A stretch of DNA of 64,000 nucleotides from Actinomadura cremea (GTDB taxonomy: Bacteria > Actinomycetota > Actinomycetes > Streptosporangiales > Streptosporangiaceae). Position numbers and translations under genes: made by a program. The stretch's first letter is position 1; each line of letters begins with the position of its first letter. Below, piece by piece: positions 23,697 through 33,376 of this stretch. The notes below the pieces were generated by a model. It was not told where the DNA came from. It was given only the letters and a program-made list of their open reading frames with translations, and made no database searches. Where the stretch lies: assembly GCF_014648495.1 (NCBI RefSeq), contig NZ_BMRF01000001.1:1043177-1107176 (forward strand), in the 5' to 3' direction.

Positions 23697-25475
23697 TCAC
23701 GACATACCGAGATGTTTCCGGGCGAAGTCGATTTCAGCCGCCATCTGGGTGATCCGCTCCTCGACGACCAGGGAGCCGTGACCGGCGTCGTACCGGTACA
23801 CCTCGTGCGGCAGGCCCAGCTCCGCGAGCCGTCCGAGATAGTTGTCGATCTGCCGGATCGGGCAGCGCGGGTCGTTCTCCCCGGCCAGGATCAGCACCGG
23901 CGCCTTCACCCGCTCCACGTACGTGATCGGGGACGACTCCCGGTACCGGTCCGGGACCTCCGCGGGCGACCCGCCGAACAGCGACCGGTCGAACGCCTGC
24001 AGCCCCTCCATCTCGTCCTCGTACGCCGCGACGTAGTCGGCGACCGGCACGCCCGCGACGCCGACGCTCCAGTCGTCCGGCTGCGTGCCGATGCCGAGCA
24101 GTGTCAGGAACCCGCCCCACGACCCGCCGGTCAGGACGAGACGCTGCGGATCGGCGAGGCCCGACGACACCGCCCAGTCGCGGACGGCCTTGATGTCCTC
24201 GAGTTCGGTGAGCCCGACCCGTCCCTCGATCGCGTCCCGCCACTGCGAGCCGTAGCCGGTCGAACCCCGGTAGTTGACGCGGACGACCGCGAAACCGTGG
24301 TCGATCCAGGCGGCGGCGGACGCGACGAACGAGTCGTCGTCCTGCGCGGTCGGCCCCCCGTGGACGTCGAACACCGTCGGGTACGGGCCCGGCGAACCGT
24401 CGTCCGGCCGGCTGACCAGCGCGTGGATCCGCCCGCCCGGACCGTCCACCCACGCGTCCTCGACCGGCACCGACGGCGGCGCGGCCGGTCCCGGCGGCGT
24501 CAGCACGACCGCACCGGACGTCGACCGGATCACCGGCGGCTCCGCGGCCGACGACCACGAGAACTCGATCGTCCCGTCCGGCCGGACGTCCGCGCCGCCG
24601 AGCACCCCGCGCGGCGTCTCGATCCTCGTCAGCCCGCCGGTGCCGAGGTCGTAGCGGTACAGCTCGTCGCGCGCCTCGTGCGAGTGCGAGACCAGCAGCG
24701 CCGTCCCGTCCGGGTACCAGTCCGCGCCGATCTCGCCCGGCAGGTCCAGGACGATCTCCCGCTCGGTGCCCGCGACCGGGTCCCAGACCAGCATCTCGTC
24801 GCGGCCCCGCCGCTCGTGGTTCACCAGCAGCCGCGCGTCCCCGGCGACCGGCGCGAACCCGGCGCCGTAGACGCCCTTGCCCGGCCCGTCCCACAGGTCC
24901 GCGACCGCCGACCCGTCCGGACGGACGACGCGCAGCGCCATGTGCCGGCTGTCGCCGTGCTCGCTGTGCCCGATCGCGATCAGCGTCTCGTCCCGCGACA
25001 GCGCCGCGACGTGCGCGTCCTCCGCGTGGTGGTACAGCACCTCGGGCTCCGCGTCCGGACGGCACAGGTGGATCGTGTTGCCCGCCTCCGTCGTGCGGCC
25101 GACGACCGCGAGCCCGCTCGCGCCCAGGGACAGCCCGGACGGATACGACGGCTCCAGCCCCGGAACGGCCGGGACGCTCTCCGCGCCCTCGTCGGCGTCG
25201 AACGCGACGCGTTTCCACACGCCGAACTCGTCGCCGTCGGTGTCGGCGAACCACCAGACCCACGTGCCGGACGGGTCGACGCCGCCCATCCACGTCCCGT
25301 TCGGCCGGTCGGTCACCTGGCGCCGCGCGCCGGACGTCCGGTCCCACGTGTAGATCTCCCACGTGCCGGTCACGTTCGACCGGTAGACGCTGCGGTCGGG
25401 CGCGTCACGCGCCCATCGGGGCAGGCTGATCCGGGCGGCGCGGAACCGCGCCTTCCAGCGCTCTTCGTCGACCAT
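23697..25475 (-). CDS. S9-family prolyl oligopeptidase-like peptidase
   Basis: A 592-residue protein. Residues ~1-330 form a beta-propeller (WEIYTWDRTSGARRQVTDRP, DGTALLVSHSHEARDELYRY). The alpha/beta-hydrolase part has FDVHGGPTAQDDDSF (oxyanion), GGSWGGF (nucleophile Ser), LAGENDPRCP (Asp) and DAGHG (His). It cleaves small peptides or acyl-peptides. No signal peptide is seen, so it is cytosolic. The start MVDEERWKARF at 25475 is chosen; the frame remains open upstream but without family similarity. Confidence 0.93.
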   Translation of the reverse strand: MVDEERWKARFRAARISLPRWARDAPDRSVYRSNVTGTWEIYTWDRTSGARRQVTDRPNGTWMGGVDPSGTWVWWFADTDGDEFGVWKRVAFDADEGAESVPAVPGLEPSYPSGLSLGASGLAVVGRTTEAGNTIHLCRPDAEPEVLYHHAEDAHVAALSRDETLIAIGHSEHGDSRHMALRVVRPDGSAVADLWDGPGKGVYGAGFAPVAGDARLLVNHERRGRDEMLVWDPVAGTEREIVLDLPGEIGADWYPDGTALLVSHSHEARDELYRYDLGTGGLTRIETPRGVLGGADVRPDGTIEFSWSSAAEPPVIRSTSGAVVLTPPGPAAPPSVPVEDAWVDGPGGRIHALVSRPDDGSPGPYPTVFDVHGGPTAQDDDSFVASAAAWIDHGFAVVRVNYRGSTGYGSQWRDAIEGRVGLTELEDIKAVRDWAVSSGLADPQRLVLTGGSWGGFLTLLGIGTQPDDWSVGVAGVPVADYVAAYEDEMEGLQAFDRSLFGGSPAEVPDRYRESSPITYVERVKAPVLILAGENDPRCPIRQIDNYLGRLAELGLPHEVYRYDAGHGSLVVEERITQMAAEIDFARKHLGMS

Positions 25476-25525
25476 GCCCCCAGTATGGCCGCCCGCGGCC
25501 CCCGCGGATCCGGGCCCGCAGGGGG

Positions 25526-26278
25526 TCAGGGGGCGAGGGGGCCCAGCAGCCGGTCGATCGCCGCGCGGACCTGGCGGTCCATCGCCGCCGCGAACCCGGC
25601 CTCCACGGTCACCTGCGCGCCCGGCCGCAGCCGCGCCAGCGTGTCGGTCAGCTCGCCGAGGTCCTGTTCCTCCAGGCGGCCCACCACGTGCGTCGCGATG
25701 AGCTCGACGAACATCGCCGCGAGCCCGTCCATGCTCTCCTGCAGTTCCCGCCCGGCCGACAGCACCGCGTCCAGCGGTACCCCGGCCTGGACGAGCGTCA
25801 CCGTGGCCTCGAGCTGGCGGCGGCTCCAGTGCGTCACCCGGTCGCCGTCGATCTCGATGAGCCCCAGCTCCAGGGCCCGTTCGACCGATTCGGCCCCGAC
25901 CTCGCCCGGGAACAGCGCGGCCAGCTCGTCCATCGGCATGGACACCGGCACCTCGGTGGACCACGGCGTCGTGACGGCCTTCTCCACGCCGAGCACGGTG
26001 CCGATGTCGCGGCCCTGCTCCCATGCCGCCAGCAGCTCCCGGATGCCTTCGAGGGTGTGCCCGCGCTCCAGCAGGTTGGCGATCATGCGCAGCCGCGCGA
26101 GATGCTCCTCCGAGTACAGCCCGATGCGGCCTTCGCGGCGCGGCGGCGGCAGCAGCCTTCGCTCCTGGTAGTAGCGCAGGGTCCGCACCGGGACGCCCGC
26201 GGCCTCCGCGAGCTCCCCGATCCGGTACTCCCGTCCGTTCGGTTCGGTCACGGCCTCATCGCTCACAGGCGTCAGCAT
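25526..26278 (-). CDS. MerR-family regulator
   Basis: A ~250-residue protein. YRIGELAEAAGVPVRTLRYY and RIGLYSEEHLARLRMIANLL form the MerR winged helix. A helical region follows with no obvious metal-binding Cys. Other possible starts are at 26265 and 26251 (MTEPNGREYRIG). It lies 50 bp upstream of the peptidase gene on the same strand and may regulate it. The effector is unknown. Confidence 0.88.
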   Translation of the reverse strand: MLTPVSDEAVTEPNGREYRIGELAEAAGVPVRTLRYYQERRLLPPPRREGRIGLYSEEHLARLRMIANLLERGHTLEGIRELLAAWEQGRDIGTVLGVEKAVTTPWSTEVPVSMPMDELAALFPGEVGAESVERALELGLIEIDGDRVTHWSRRQLEATVTLVQAGVPLDAVLSAGRELQESMDGLAAMFVELIATHVVGRLEEQDLGELTDTLARLRPGAQVTVEAGFAAAMDRQVRAAIDRLLGPLAP

Positions 26279-26387
26279 AGTTCGCGACGGAGCCGGCACC
26301 CGCCTCCGTACCGGAACGGTCACCGTCCCGGACACGTCTGAGCAGTGCCGCGCCCGCCGTTCGGGCGCGCGAAACCGAAAGGCGAGA

Positions 26388-26603
26388 ATGATGACCAGAA
26401 GAGTCGCCCTCACGATGACCGTGGTGGTCGCCGCGTTCGGCCTGACGGCGTGCGGAGGCGGCGGGGACCGGTGGTGCGAGCACGACGCGACCGACACGCG
26501 GGTGAGCGACAGCCACTGCGAGAAGAACGAGCGCGGCTACGAGTGGGAGTCGGACGACGGCGGCAAGAAGAAGTCGAAGAAGCCCAAGAAGACCCGCCAC
26601 TGA
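26388..26603 (+). CDS. Small lipoprotein with Lys-rich tail
   Basis: A 71-residue protein. The signal peptide RVALTMTVVVAAFGLTAC ends in a lipobox (L-T-A-C), so it is predicted to be lipidated and surface-anchored. The mature part is Cys/His/Glu-rich in its first third and ends KKKSKKPKKTRH. Divergent from the MerR gene. Function unknown. Confidence 0.75.
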   Translation: MMTRRVALTMTVVVAAFGLTACGGGGDRWCEHDATDTRVSDSHCEKNERGYEWESDDGGKKKSKKPKKTRH

Positions 26604-26760
26604 CGGTCGCCGAAGGCGCCGGGACGGCCAACACTGGTCAGCGGGACGGGTCGGGTGGGGCCGGGGCGGGACGACCGACCCCGGCCGGGCACCGGCACCG
26701 GGACCGGGACGGCCGACGCGGGTCAGTTGGGCGAGGGGCGCCGGGACGGGCCGGTATCGG

Positions 26761-26937
26761 TCAGGGGGCGGCGCGGCGGACGGTCATGACCTCGCGTCGC
26801 CGTCGCCGCCTGCGGCGTTCGCCGTCGTCCCGCGGGCCCGCGGCGGGCTCGGTGGCCGGCAGGTCGCGGAGGTCGCGGAGGTCGCGCGGGACGACGTCCT
26901 CGTGGCGGTCGGCGAACGGCGAGCGCATCGGCTTCAT
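26761..26937 (-). CDS. Small basic protein, unknown
   Basis: A 58-residue frame starting MKPMRSPFADRHEDVVPR after a GGAGAGGGA ribosome-binding site. It has DLRDLRDLP and a run of eight arginines near the end (GERRRRRRRREVM). It lies about 100 bp downstream of the 95-residue gene on the same strand, so the two may be one unit. No family is recognised. The good ribosome-binding site supports coding; the low complexity weakens it. Confidence 0.45.
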   Translation of the reverse strand: MKPMRSPFADRHEDVVPRDLRDLRDLPATEPAAGPRDDGERRRRRRRREVMTVRRAAP

Positions 26938-27035
26938 GTCCCTCTCCTCTCCCTTCGCGGCCGGGCCCGCCGGACGGGTCCGGCCGTCGCGTCCCGCTCC
27001 GCGGCGTCGGCGGGGGGACGGGACGAGCGGTCGGT

Positions 27036-27323
27036 TCACGCGCGGGACGGCTCGCGCGGCGTCGGCGGGCGCCCGTAGGCGCGGGACACCGCGGCGATGG
27101 CCCAGCGCATCCGGGCGAGGTAGGCGTCCGGGTGGTCGCCGGCCTCCTGCGCGATCTCCGCGAGGCACACGTCCTTGTCGCCGCCGCAGGCGCCCAGGCT
27201 CGCGTCGACGGCCGTGCGCACCTCCTCGGCGGACGGGTGGTCGGACTCCTGGAGGGCGGACCCGTACAGGAGTTGGGCGAGTTCTATGGTGTTCATCGAG
27301 GTGAGGATCGAGGTATCGGACAT
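27036..27323 (-). CDS. Small conserved-looking protein with two Cys, unknown
   Basis: A 95-residue acidic, helical protein: TIELAQLLYGSALQESDHPS, then AVDASLGACGGDKDVCLAEI and the C-terminal MRWAIAAVSRAYGRPPTP. ATG 27323 is the longest start; ATG at MNTIELAQ is an alternative. The balanced amino-acid composition suggests a real gene. No function can be assigned. Confidence 0.6.
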   Translation of the reverse strand: MSDTSILTSMNTIELAQLLYGSALQESDHPSAEEVRTAVDASLGACGGDKDVCLAEIAQEAGDHPDAYLARMRWAIAAVSRAYGRPPTPREPSRA

Positions 27324-27600
27324 CGTGGCCTTCTTCCTGCGGCCCGATCCCGTCTCCGGGCCGCGTCCCTCTACCGCCGATATCGACTCTGCCCGCTCGG
27401 CGGGCTCATCGCCATCCGGGAAAACCCTCGAACAAGATGTGGCACACCCCGAGAAGCCCCCGTTGAACGGGATTCAGGGTGCGTGGGCGGGCCCGGGAGG
27501 TTCGGCGTGTCGCCGGACTCGTCAGGGGGCCACCGAGAGCGCCTCGGCGAGGGAGGGACTAGATGTTCCGTGGTGATAAACGGATGTTGTACATCCGAGC
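27324..27600. other. Intergenic region
   Basis: About 280 bp between the small-protein gene and the 3' end of the LysR gene. I see no gene or clear hairpin. It should contain the promoter of the minus-strand small genes. Confidence 0.5.
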
Positions 27601-28596
27601 TTAGCCGCCATCTGCAAATTCTTTGAGGCTGTCTTGGGGTCGCTCCCGCAGGGGCCGGGCCAGGGCCTCGCACCACGCGCGGACCGCCGGGTGCGAGCCG
27701 CTCCCCCGGCGCGTCGCGGTGAACAACCGCCGCACATGCCGAACCCCCCGCGGCGCCCGCACGTCCGGCCCTCCCGGCACGCGAGCGTCCGGAGGCCGCA
27801 CGTCCGGTCCCTGCGGCAGCCGGACGAGCCGGACCGTCGGGGCCTCGCCCGTCCAGACCAGGTCCGGGAGGAGGGCGGCGGCGTGCCCGCGCTCGACGAG
27901 CCGGAGGTGCAGCAGCAGGTCGGTCGACTCGTACCGGACGTCCGGCTCGAACCCGGCGTTCCTGCACAGCCGCGTCGCCCACCGCCGTGACGCCGTCCCC
28001 GCGGGCTCCATCACCCAGGGGAGGTCGGCCGCCGCCGCCGGCGACGCCTCGGAGACCGCGAACGCCGCCGGGAGCGCGAGCCGCATCTCGTCCTCCCCGA
28101 GTTCCGCGTACTCGATGCCGTCCGGGCGCGGGATCGGCTCGTCCGGGTACTCCTCGGTGACGGCCACGTCGAAGTCGCGCGCGAGCAGCGCGGGCAGGGC
28201 GCTCTCCGGCTCGCACTGCGTGACCTCGACGCGCAGCCGGGGATGGGCCTCGCCGAGCAGGCTGAGGGCGTCCGGGACGAGCGCCAGCGCGGCCGTCTGG
28301 AACGCGGCGACCCGCAGCGTCCCCGTCAATCCCTCCAGGGAGGCCGCGAGGTCGGCCTCCGCGCGTTCGAGCCGTTCCAGCACCGCCTCGGTGTGCGCGA
28401 CGAGGATCTCGGCCTGCGGGGTCAGCCGCACGCGGCGTCCGACCGGTTCGAGCAGCGGCACCCCCGCCTCCCGCTCCAGCACCGACAGCTGCTGGGAGAC
28501 CGACGACGGGCTGTACGACAGGGCCTCGGCGACGGCGGCGAGCGTCCCGCGGTGCTTCAGCTCGCGCAGCAGCCGCAGCCGGTGCAGGTCCAGCAT
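27601..28596 (-). CDS. LysR-family transcriptional regulator
   Basis: A 331-residue protein. The HTH is MLDLHRLRLLRELKHRGTLA with SYSPSSVSQQLSVLEREAGV. The periplasmic-binding-like effector domain follows (LRVAAFQTAALALVPDAL, LPWVMEPAGTASRRWATRLC). ATG 28596 is the family start; in-frame starts up to 28620 exist. It is divergent from the PLP-dependent lyase gene at 28694, and LysR proteins usually control the divergent gene. The insert-like DVRPPDARVPGGPDVRAPRG near residue 270 looks repetitive. Confidence 0.9.
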   Translation of the reverse strand: MLDLHRLRLLRELKHRGTLAAVAEALSYSPSSVSQQLSVLEREAGVPLLEPVGRRVRLTPQAEILVAHTEAVLERLERAEADLAASLEGLTGTLRVAAFQTAALALVPDALSLLGEAHPRLRVEVTQCEPESALPALLARDFDVAVTEEYPDEPIPRPDGIEYAELGEDEMRLALPAAFAVSEASPAAAADLPWVMEPAGTASRRWATRLCRNAGFEPDVRYESTDLLLHLRLVERGHAAALLPDLVWTGEAPTVRLVRLPQGPDVRPPDARVPGGPDVRAPRGVRHVRRLFTATRRGSGSHPAVRAWCEALARPLRERPQDSLKEFADGG

Positions 28597-28693
28597 CGTC
28601 GTCACCGCCTCCTCGACCATTCGGTTTCACTGACGATTATCACTCGGAAACGTGTGCTGGACCGATGGGAAAGGTCTGCGGAAGCCTGAACGC

Positions 28694-29983
28694 ATGGCCA
28701 CGATGACCCGTACGTCCTGGTACACCCGCCCGCCCGCTCCCGTATCCGTGTCCGCGCCCCCGCCACCGCCCGCGCCCCCGCCCGCTCCCGTGGCCGCTCC
28801 CGTGTCCGCGTCCGCTTCGGCTAGGTCGTCCGGTGAGGTCGCCGCGTTCCACCGGACGCTGCCCGGCTACGCCCCGACCCCGCTGGTCGAACTGCCGTCG
28901 CTGGCCGCCGAACTGGGCGTCCGCCGGCTGTTCGTGAAGGACGAGTCGTCACGGTTCGGCCTCCCCGCGTTCAAGATGCTCGGCGCGTCGTGGGGCGCCT
29001 TCCGTGCGGTGTCCGAGCACTACGGCCTCGCTGGGGACGTGACGCTCGAACGGCTGCGCGCGCGCGTCGACGGCGAACGGTCCGAACGTCCCGTCCGGCT
29101 CGTCACGGCCACGGAGGGCAACCACGGACGGGCGGTCGCCGCGATGGCGCGGCTGCTCGGCGCCCGCGCCCGCGTCTTCCTGCCGGACGCCGTCCACCCG
29201 GCGGCGATCGACGCGATCGAGGGCGAGGGCGCGCGGGTCACGGTGGTCGCGGGCTCGTACGAGGAGGCGGTCCGGCGGGCGGCGGACGCCGCCTCGGCCC
29301 CCGGCACCCTGCTCGTCCAGGACACCTCCGTCCCCGGCCACGACCAGGTACCGCAGTGGATCGTGGACGGCTACTCCACCCTCTTCACCGAAATCGACGA
29401 CGAGCTGAGCGCGCGCGGGGTCGAGCCACCGAGTCTCGTGGCCGTCCCAGTGGGCGTGGGGTCACTCGCTCAGGCCGCCGTGGCCCACTACCACCCCGGG
29501 ACGTCCGAAACCCCCGGCCCGCCTCGGCTACGGCCCGAGCCCGGACGGCCGTCGCCCGCGACGCTCCTCACCGTCGAGCCGGACGCGGCGCCCTGCCTGC
29601 TCGCGAGCCTCACCGCCGGCCGGCTCACGACGATCGCGACGAGTGCGACGATCATGTCCGGGCTGCACTGCGCGACGCCGTCCGCGCTCGCGTGGCCCCA
29701 CCTGCGCGACGGCGTGGACGCGGCCGTGTCCGTGACCGACGGCGACGCGGCCCGCGCCGCGCGCGACCTCGCGGCCCTCGGCGTCCGGGCCGGGCCGTGC
29801 GGCGCCGCGTCCCTGGCCGGTGTCCGGGCCGCGCTCGCGCCCGACCGGCGCCCCGCGCTCCCGGACGGCCACGACCGCACGGTCGTCCTGCTCGCCACCG
29901 AGGGCGCCGCCGCCAACCCGGCCCTCGCCGCGGATCCGGCCCGCGCCGCCGACCCGGGCCTCGCCGTGCATCCTCGGTCCTGA
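28694..29983 (+). CDS. PLP-dependent ammonia-lyase, diaminopropionate ammonia-lyase-like
   Basis: A 429-residue fold-type II PLP enzyme. FVKDESSRFGLPAFKMLGAS holds the Schiff-base Lys, TATEGNHGRAVAAMA the substrate loop, VPVGVGSLAQAAVAHYH the Gly-rich phosphate loop, and IMSGLHCATPSALAWP a late family block. The order fits diaminopropionate ammonia-lyase (DpaL) and related threonine-dehydratase-like enzymes, which release ammonia from amino acids. The first ~45 residues are Pro/Ala-rich. ATG 28694 is chosen. It is divergent from the LysR gene, which may sense the substrate. Confidence 0.8.
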   Translation: MATMTRTSWYTRPPAPVSVSAPPPPPAPPPAPVAAPVSASASARSSGEVAAFHRTLPGYAPTPLVELPSLAAELGVRRLFVKDESSRFGLPAFKMLGASWGAFRAVSEHYGLAGDVTLERLRARVDGERSERPVRLVTATEGNHGRAVAAMARLLGARARVFLPDAVHPAAIDAIEGEGARVTVVAGSYEEAVRRAADAASAPGTLLVQDTSVPGHDQVPQWIVDGYSTLFTEIDDELSARGVEPPSLVAVPVGVGSLAQAAVAHYHPGTSETPGPPRLRPEPGRPSPATLLTVEPDAAPCLLASLTAGRLTTIATSATIMSGLHCATPSALAWPHLRDGVDAAVSVTDGDAARAARDLAALGVRAGPCGAASLAGVRAALAPDRRPALPDGHDRTVVLLATEGAAANPALAADPARAADPGLAVHPRS

Positions 29984-30110
29984 CTCGGACGCCAGATCTT
30001 CGAAACCCGGTGAAAATCAGGGGGGACAGGCGTTCTACGCGTCGGTAACATGCCACTACTCGCGGGTACGGACATGCCCGCGAACCACCGACCCCGTGCG
30101 GAGGTGACCG

Positions 30111-30545
30111 ATGCGGACCACCGCGGCGCCCGTGACCAGCCGCCTCGTCGACCGCCTCGACGAGATCGCCGCCGAGGTCGCCGGCGACATCACCGCCCGC
30201 GTCCCCGCCTACGCGCACCTGCCCGACAAGGTCGTCACCCGGGCCCTGCGCGACGCCCTCGTCGTCTACACCGGCGCCCACGGCAAGGCCGCCGCGCTCG
30301 ACTGGTTCCGCCGCCTCGGCGCCCGCTCCGCCCGCGCCGGCCAGGACGTCCGTCAGCTGGAGTCCGCGCTGCGGACGGGCGCCCGCGTGCTGGTCCGGGA
30401 GATGGCGGGCGTCGCCGCGCGCCTCTACCCGCCCAACGACGAGTTCGTCGCCGTCATGGAACGCGCCTTCACCGGCGAGGCCGAGATCATCGAGGCCACG
30501 CTGACCGCGCACCACATCGCGCACGCGGCCGACGGCCGCCCCTGA
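30111..30545 (+). CDS. Stand-alone helical protein, like the N-terminus of PucR/CdaR-type regulators
   Basis: A 144-residue protein. RLVDRLDEIAAEVAGDITAR, LPDKVVTRALRDALVVYTGA and ARSARAGQDVRQLESALRTG resemble the helical sensor half that precedes the HTH in PucR-like regulators. The stop comes where the rest of such a regulator would start, and no HTH follows. ATG 30111 has GGAGGTGA upstream. It is convergent with the catalase gene. It may be a truncated regulator or a genuine short form. Confidence 0.65.
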   Translation: MRTTAAPVTSRLVDRLDEIAAEVAGDITARVPAYAHLPDKVVTRALRDALVVYTGAHGKAAALDWFRRLGARSARAGQDVRQLESALRTGARVLVREMAGVAARLYPPNDEFVAVMERAFTGEAEIIEATLTAHHIAHAADGRP

Positions 30546-30605
30546 CGCGGAAGGGGCGGCCGCCGGGCACCCGCGTGCTCGGCCGCGAGTGCGTCGGGGA
30601 AAGGG

Positions 30606-32273
30606 TCACCCTTCCCCGAAGCGGTGGACGGCGCGCTCGTTCGGCACGCAGTGCGTCATCTTCAGCCCGCCGATGTCGCGCGACCCGTTCTTGCCCAGGT
30701 CGCCGAGGCGTCGCCGGTCCTCGTCCGTCAGCGTCTGACCGGGCAGCGGCTCCAGATGCGCGACCGCGTCCGGCCCGATCCCGAGGCCCTCGCCGACGCG
30801 CAGGCCCAGGTCGTCCTCGACCAGCAGGAAGTGCCAGACCATCCGCTCCTGCACCGGCCTCTCGCACTGCGACAGCTGACCGATGAACGTCTCGACCAGC
30901 GAGTCGCGCTCCCAGTCCTCCATGAGCAGGTAGCGCTGCCCGGCCTGGACGTAGTCGTTCGTCCGCGCGATGCGCTTGCGCGTCACCCGGCCGCGGATCT
31001 CCGGGCCCTCGTCGTCCTCCGTCGGGTACTGCGCCTCGTGCAGCCCGCCCGTGATCGACGGCTCGTAGTTCACGTGCGGGTTCTCCCCGCTGCCGTCGAC
31101 GTAGTAGGCCATCTGCCCGTCGCGCTGGTTCGTCCGGACCTTCGCGCTCTTGGCCCGGTTGACCGGCAGCTGCAGGTAGTTCGGCCCCACCCGGAAACGC
31201 TGCGTGTCGCTGTAGGAGAACGTCCGCCCCACCAGCATCTTGTCGTCGGAGAAGTCGAGCCCGTCCACCAGGACGCCCGTCCCGAACGAGATCTGCTCGT
31301 TCTCCGCGAAGTTGTCCTTGACGTTCTCGTTCAGCACCATCCGGCCCACCGGGCGCGGCGGGAACTCGTTCTCCGGCCACACCTTCGTGTCGTCCAGCGG
31401 ATCGAAGTCGAGTTCCGGGTGCTCCTCGTCGTCCATCATCTGGACGACGAGCTCCCACTCGGGGTGGTCGCCGCGGTCGATCGCCTCGTGCAGGTCCCGC
31501 GTCGCGTGCCCCAGGTCGTGCGCCTGCACGGCGGCGGCGTCCTCCTCGGTCATGCTCCGGACGCCCTGCTTCGGCATCCAGTGGTACTTGACCAGCTTGG
31601 TCTCCCCGGCCTGGTTCGCCCACTTGTAGGTGTTGACGCCGAATCCCTGCATGTGCCGGTAATCGGCCGGGATGCCGCGCGGGCTGAACAGGTTCACGAG
31701 CATGTGCATCGACTCGGGCGTCTGCGACATGAAGTCGAAGATGCGGTTCGGCTCCTGCCGGAACGTCACCGGATCGGGCTTCAGCGCGTGGATGACGTCG
31801 GGGAACTTGATGGCGTCCCGGATGAAGAACACCGCCAGGTTGTTCCCGACCAGGTCCCAGTTCCCGTCCTCGGTGTAGAACTTGACGGCGAACCCGCGCG
31901 GGTCCCGCGCCGTCTCCGCCGAGTCGCGCCCGCCGATGACCGTCGAGAACCGGATCGCCAGCGGCGTCCGCCTGCCCTCCTCCTGGAACAGCTTCGCGCG
32001 CGTGTAGTTCGCGATCGGCTCGTCGCCCCACCTGCCGTACGCCTCGAAGTACCCGAACGCCGTCACGCCGCGCGCGTGCACCACCCGCTCCGGGATCCGC
32101 TCCCGGTCGAAGTGGCTGATCTTCTCGAGGAACTGGTAGTTCTCCAGCGTCGCCGGACCCCGCGAACCCACCGTCCGCTGGTTCTGGTTGTCGTAGACCG
32201 GATGGCCCTGCCGGTTCGTCAGCACCTCCCGCTCGTCGCCCGGCTGCACTGCCCTGCTCGAAACGTCGGTCAC
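30606..32273 (-). CDS. Heme catalase, clade 3-like
   Basis: A 555-residue protein. [19 protein letters not shown] contains the catalytic His and [19 protein letters not shown] the catalytic Asn. [20 protein letters not shown] carries the proximal heme-ligand Tyr region. It degrades hydrogen peroxide in the cytosol. Length is normal for monofunctional catalases with a C-terminal extension. The start is GTG 32273 after GAGAGGGA. No fur-type gene is adjacent, so regulation is not visible. Confidence 0.95.
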   Translation of the reverse strand: MTDVSSRAVQPGDEREVLTNRQGHPVYDNQNQRTVGSRGPATLENYQFLEKISHFDRERIPERVVHARGVTAFGYFEAYGRWGDEPIANYTRAKLFQEEGRRTPLAIRFSTVIGGRDSAETARDPRGFAVKFYTEDGNWDLVGNNLAVFFIRDAIKFPDVIHALKPDPVTFRQEPNRIFDFMSQTPESMHMLVNLFSPRGIPADYRHMQGFGVNTYKWANQAGETKLVKYHWMPKQGVRSMTEEDAAAVQAHDLGHATRDLHEAIDRGDHPEWELVVQMMDDEEHPELDFDPLDDTKVWPENEFPPRPVGRMVLNENVKDNFAENEQISFGTGVLVDGLDFSDDKMLVGRTFSYSDTQRFRVGPNYLQLPVNRAKSAKVRTNQRDGQMAYYVDGSGENPHVNYEPSITGGLHEAQYPTEDDEGPEIRGRVTRKRIARTNDYVQAGQRYLLMEDWERDSLVETFIGQLSQCERPVQERMVWHFLLVEDDLGLRVGEGLGIGPDAVAHLEPLPGQTLTDEDRRRLGDLGKNGSRDIGGLKMTHCVPNERAVHRFGEG

Positions 32274-32377
32274 GACATCCCTCTCCTCTCGCTCCGCGAC
32301 GACATGCCCTCAGCGGCCCCTACCCGGCCGCGTACAGGCAAAAGTCACGTGCGATGCGGATTGGGTAAACGCCTCGA

Positions 32378-33376
32378 TCATGCGGGCCGGAGCAGGCCCA
32401 GGCCGGTGAACACCTCCATGCACCAGGCCAGCGCGGTGTCCGCCGTCCGCCACTGACGGTCCTCCGGCGCCAGGTACGGCAGGACGTACGGATCCGTGAT
32501 GCCGTCCGGAAGGTCCTCCGGACAACACGTGTACGGCGCGCCCCCGTAATGCTCGTCGTGGACGCGCCGCGCCACCGGCTCCTCGGCGCCGTCCCAGACC
32601 GCCAGCCACAGGCGGCGCAGCATCGCCGGATGCGCCATCACGAACATCAGCCGCCCCATGTCCAGCGGCTCCGCCGCCGAGACGACCCGGGCCATCGCCG
32701 CGAACCGCTCCGCCCCGCCCACGTACGCGCAGAACCCCGACCAGATCTCGACGCTGTGGCCCGACGCGGTGATCGCCGAACACAGCGCCGCCAGCGCCAC
32801 ACCCCGGTTGCGCACCGCCGAATGCGGCGTCGTATGGACGAACCCGGCCGGAACCACGAACGACACCACGCGGCCCCGCGTCGAGATCCGCTGCGGCACC
32901 GCGTCCACCATGCACTCCGGCTCGCCGCTCAGGTAGGCGCCGATGTCGACCTCGCCGCCCGTCACGTCCCACGTCGGCACCAGCCCCATCGACGACACCT
33001 CGTCCTGGACCCGCTCCCGCAGCTCCGCCACCTCCGCGTCCACCTCGGGAAGCACGGTCGTCCACCCGTCCCTGGCCAGCCGCAGCGCCTCCCCCCACGA
33101 GCCGCCCGCCCACCGGTCGTTCCCGTCGCGCCCGCTCCCGTCCGGAATGCTGTCGGGTGCGCACGCCCGCTCCACGAACTCCTGCCACGACCACATCGGC
33201 TCCAGCGCGTGAACCGTGTCCTCGAACGGGCTGCTGCGTCCGCCGGACCGTGGATCGCCCCCGATCGGCGGGTCGCCCCCGATCGGCGGGTCGCCCCCGG
33301 GCCGCGAGCGCCCTGCGAACCGCGGGCTCTCCGCGAACCGCGGGCTCTTCCCGAACCGCGGACTCCCCGCGCTCAC
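32378..33376 (-). CDS. DUF7192-like protein, possible degenerate VWA partner of the MoxR-type ATPase
   Basis: A 332-residue protein. The N-terminus is repetitive (SPRFGKSPRFAESPRFAG, GGDPPIGGDPPIGGDP). The folded part begins near MWSWQEFVERACAPDS and includes RVVSFVVPAGFVHTTPH and RGVALAALCSAITASGHSVE. That order resembles a von Willebrand A domain strand-helix pair, but the DxSxS metal site is missing. The GTG start overlaps the ATPase stop by GTGA, so the two are translationally coupled. MoxR ATPases with VWA partners act as remodelling machines. The DUF7192 name is from memory and uncertain. Confidence 0.65.
   Translation of the reverse strand: MSAGSPRFGKSPRFAESPRFAGRSRPGGDPPIGGDPPIGGDPRSGGRSSPFEDTVHALEPMWSWQEFVERACAPDSIPDGSGRDGNDRWAGGSWGEALRLARDGWTTVLPEVDAEVAELRERVQDEVSSMGLVPTWDVTGGEVDIGAYLSGEPECMVDAVPQRISTRGRVVSFVVPAGFVHTTPHSAVRNRGVALAALCSAITASGHSVEIWSGFCAYVGGAERFAAMARVVSAAEPLDMGRLMFVMAHPAMLRRLWLAVWDGAEEPVARRVHDEHYGGAPYTCCPEDLPDGITDPYVLPYLAPEDRQWRTADTALAWCMEVFTGLGLLRPA

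Noticed and set aside
26604-26760. G-rich repeats as a regulatory element
   Set aside because: The stretch is only loosely repetitive GGGAC/CCGG sequence without a defined unit.
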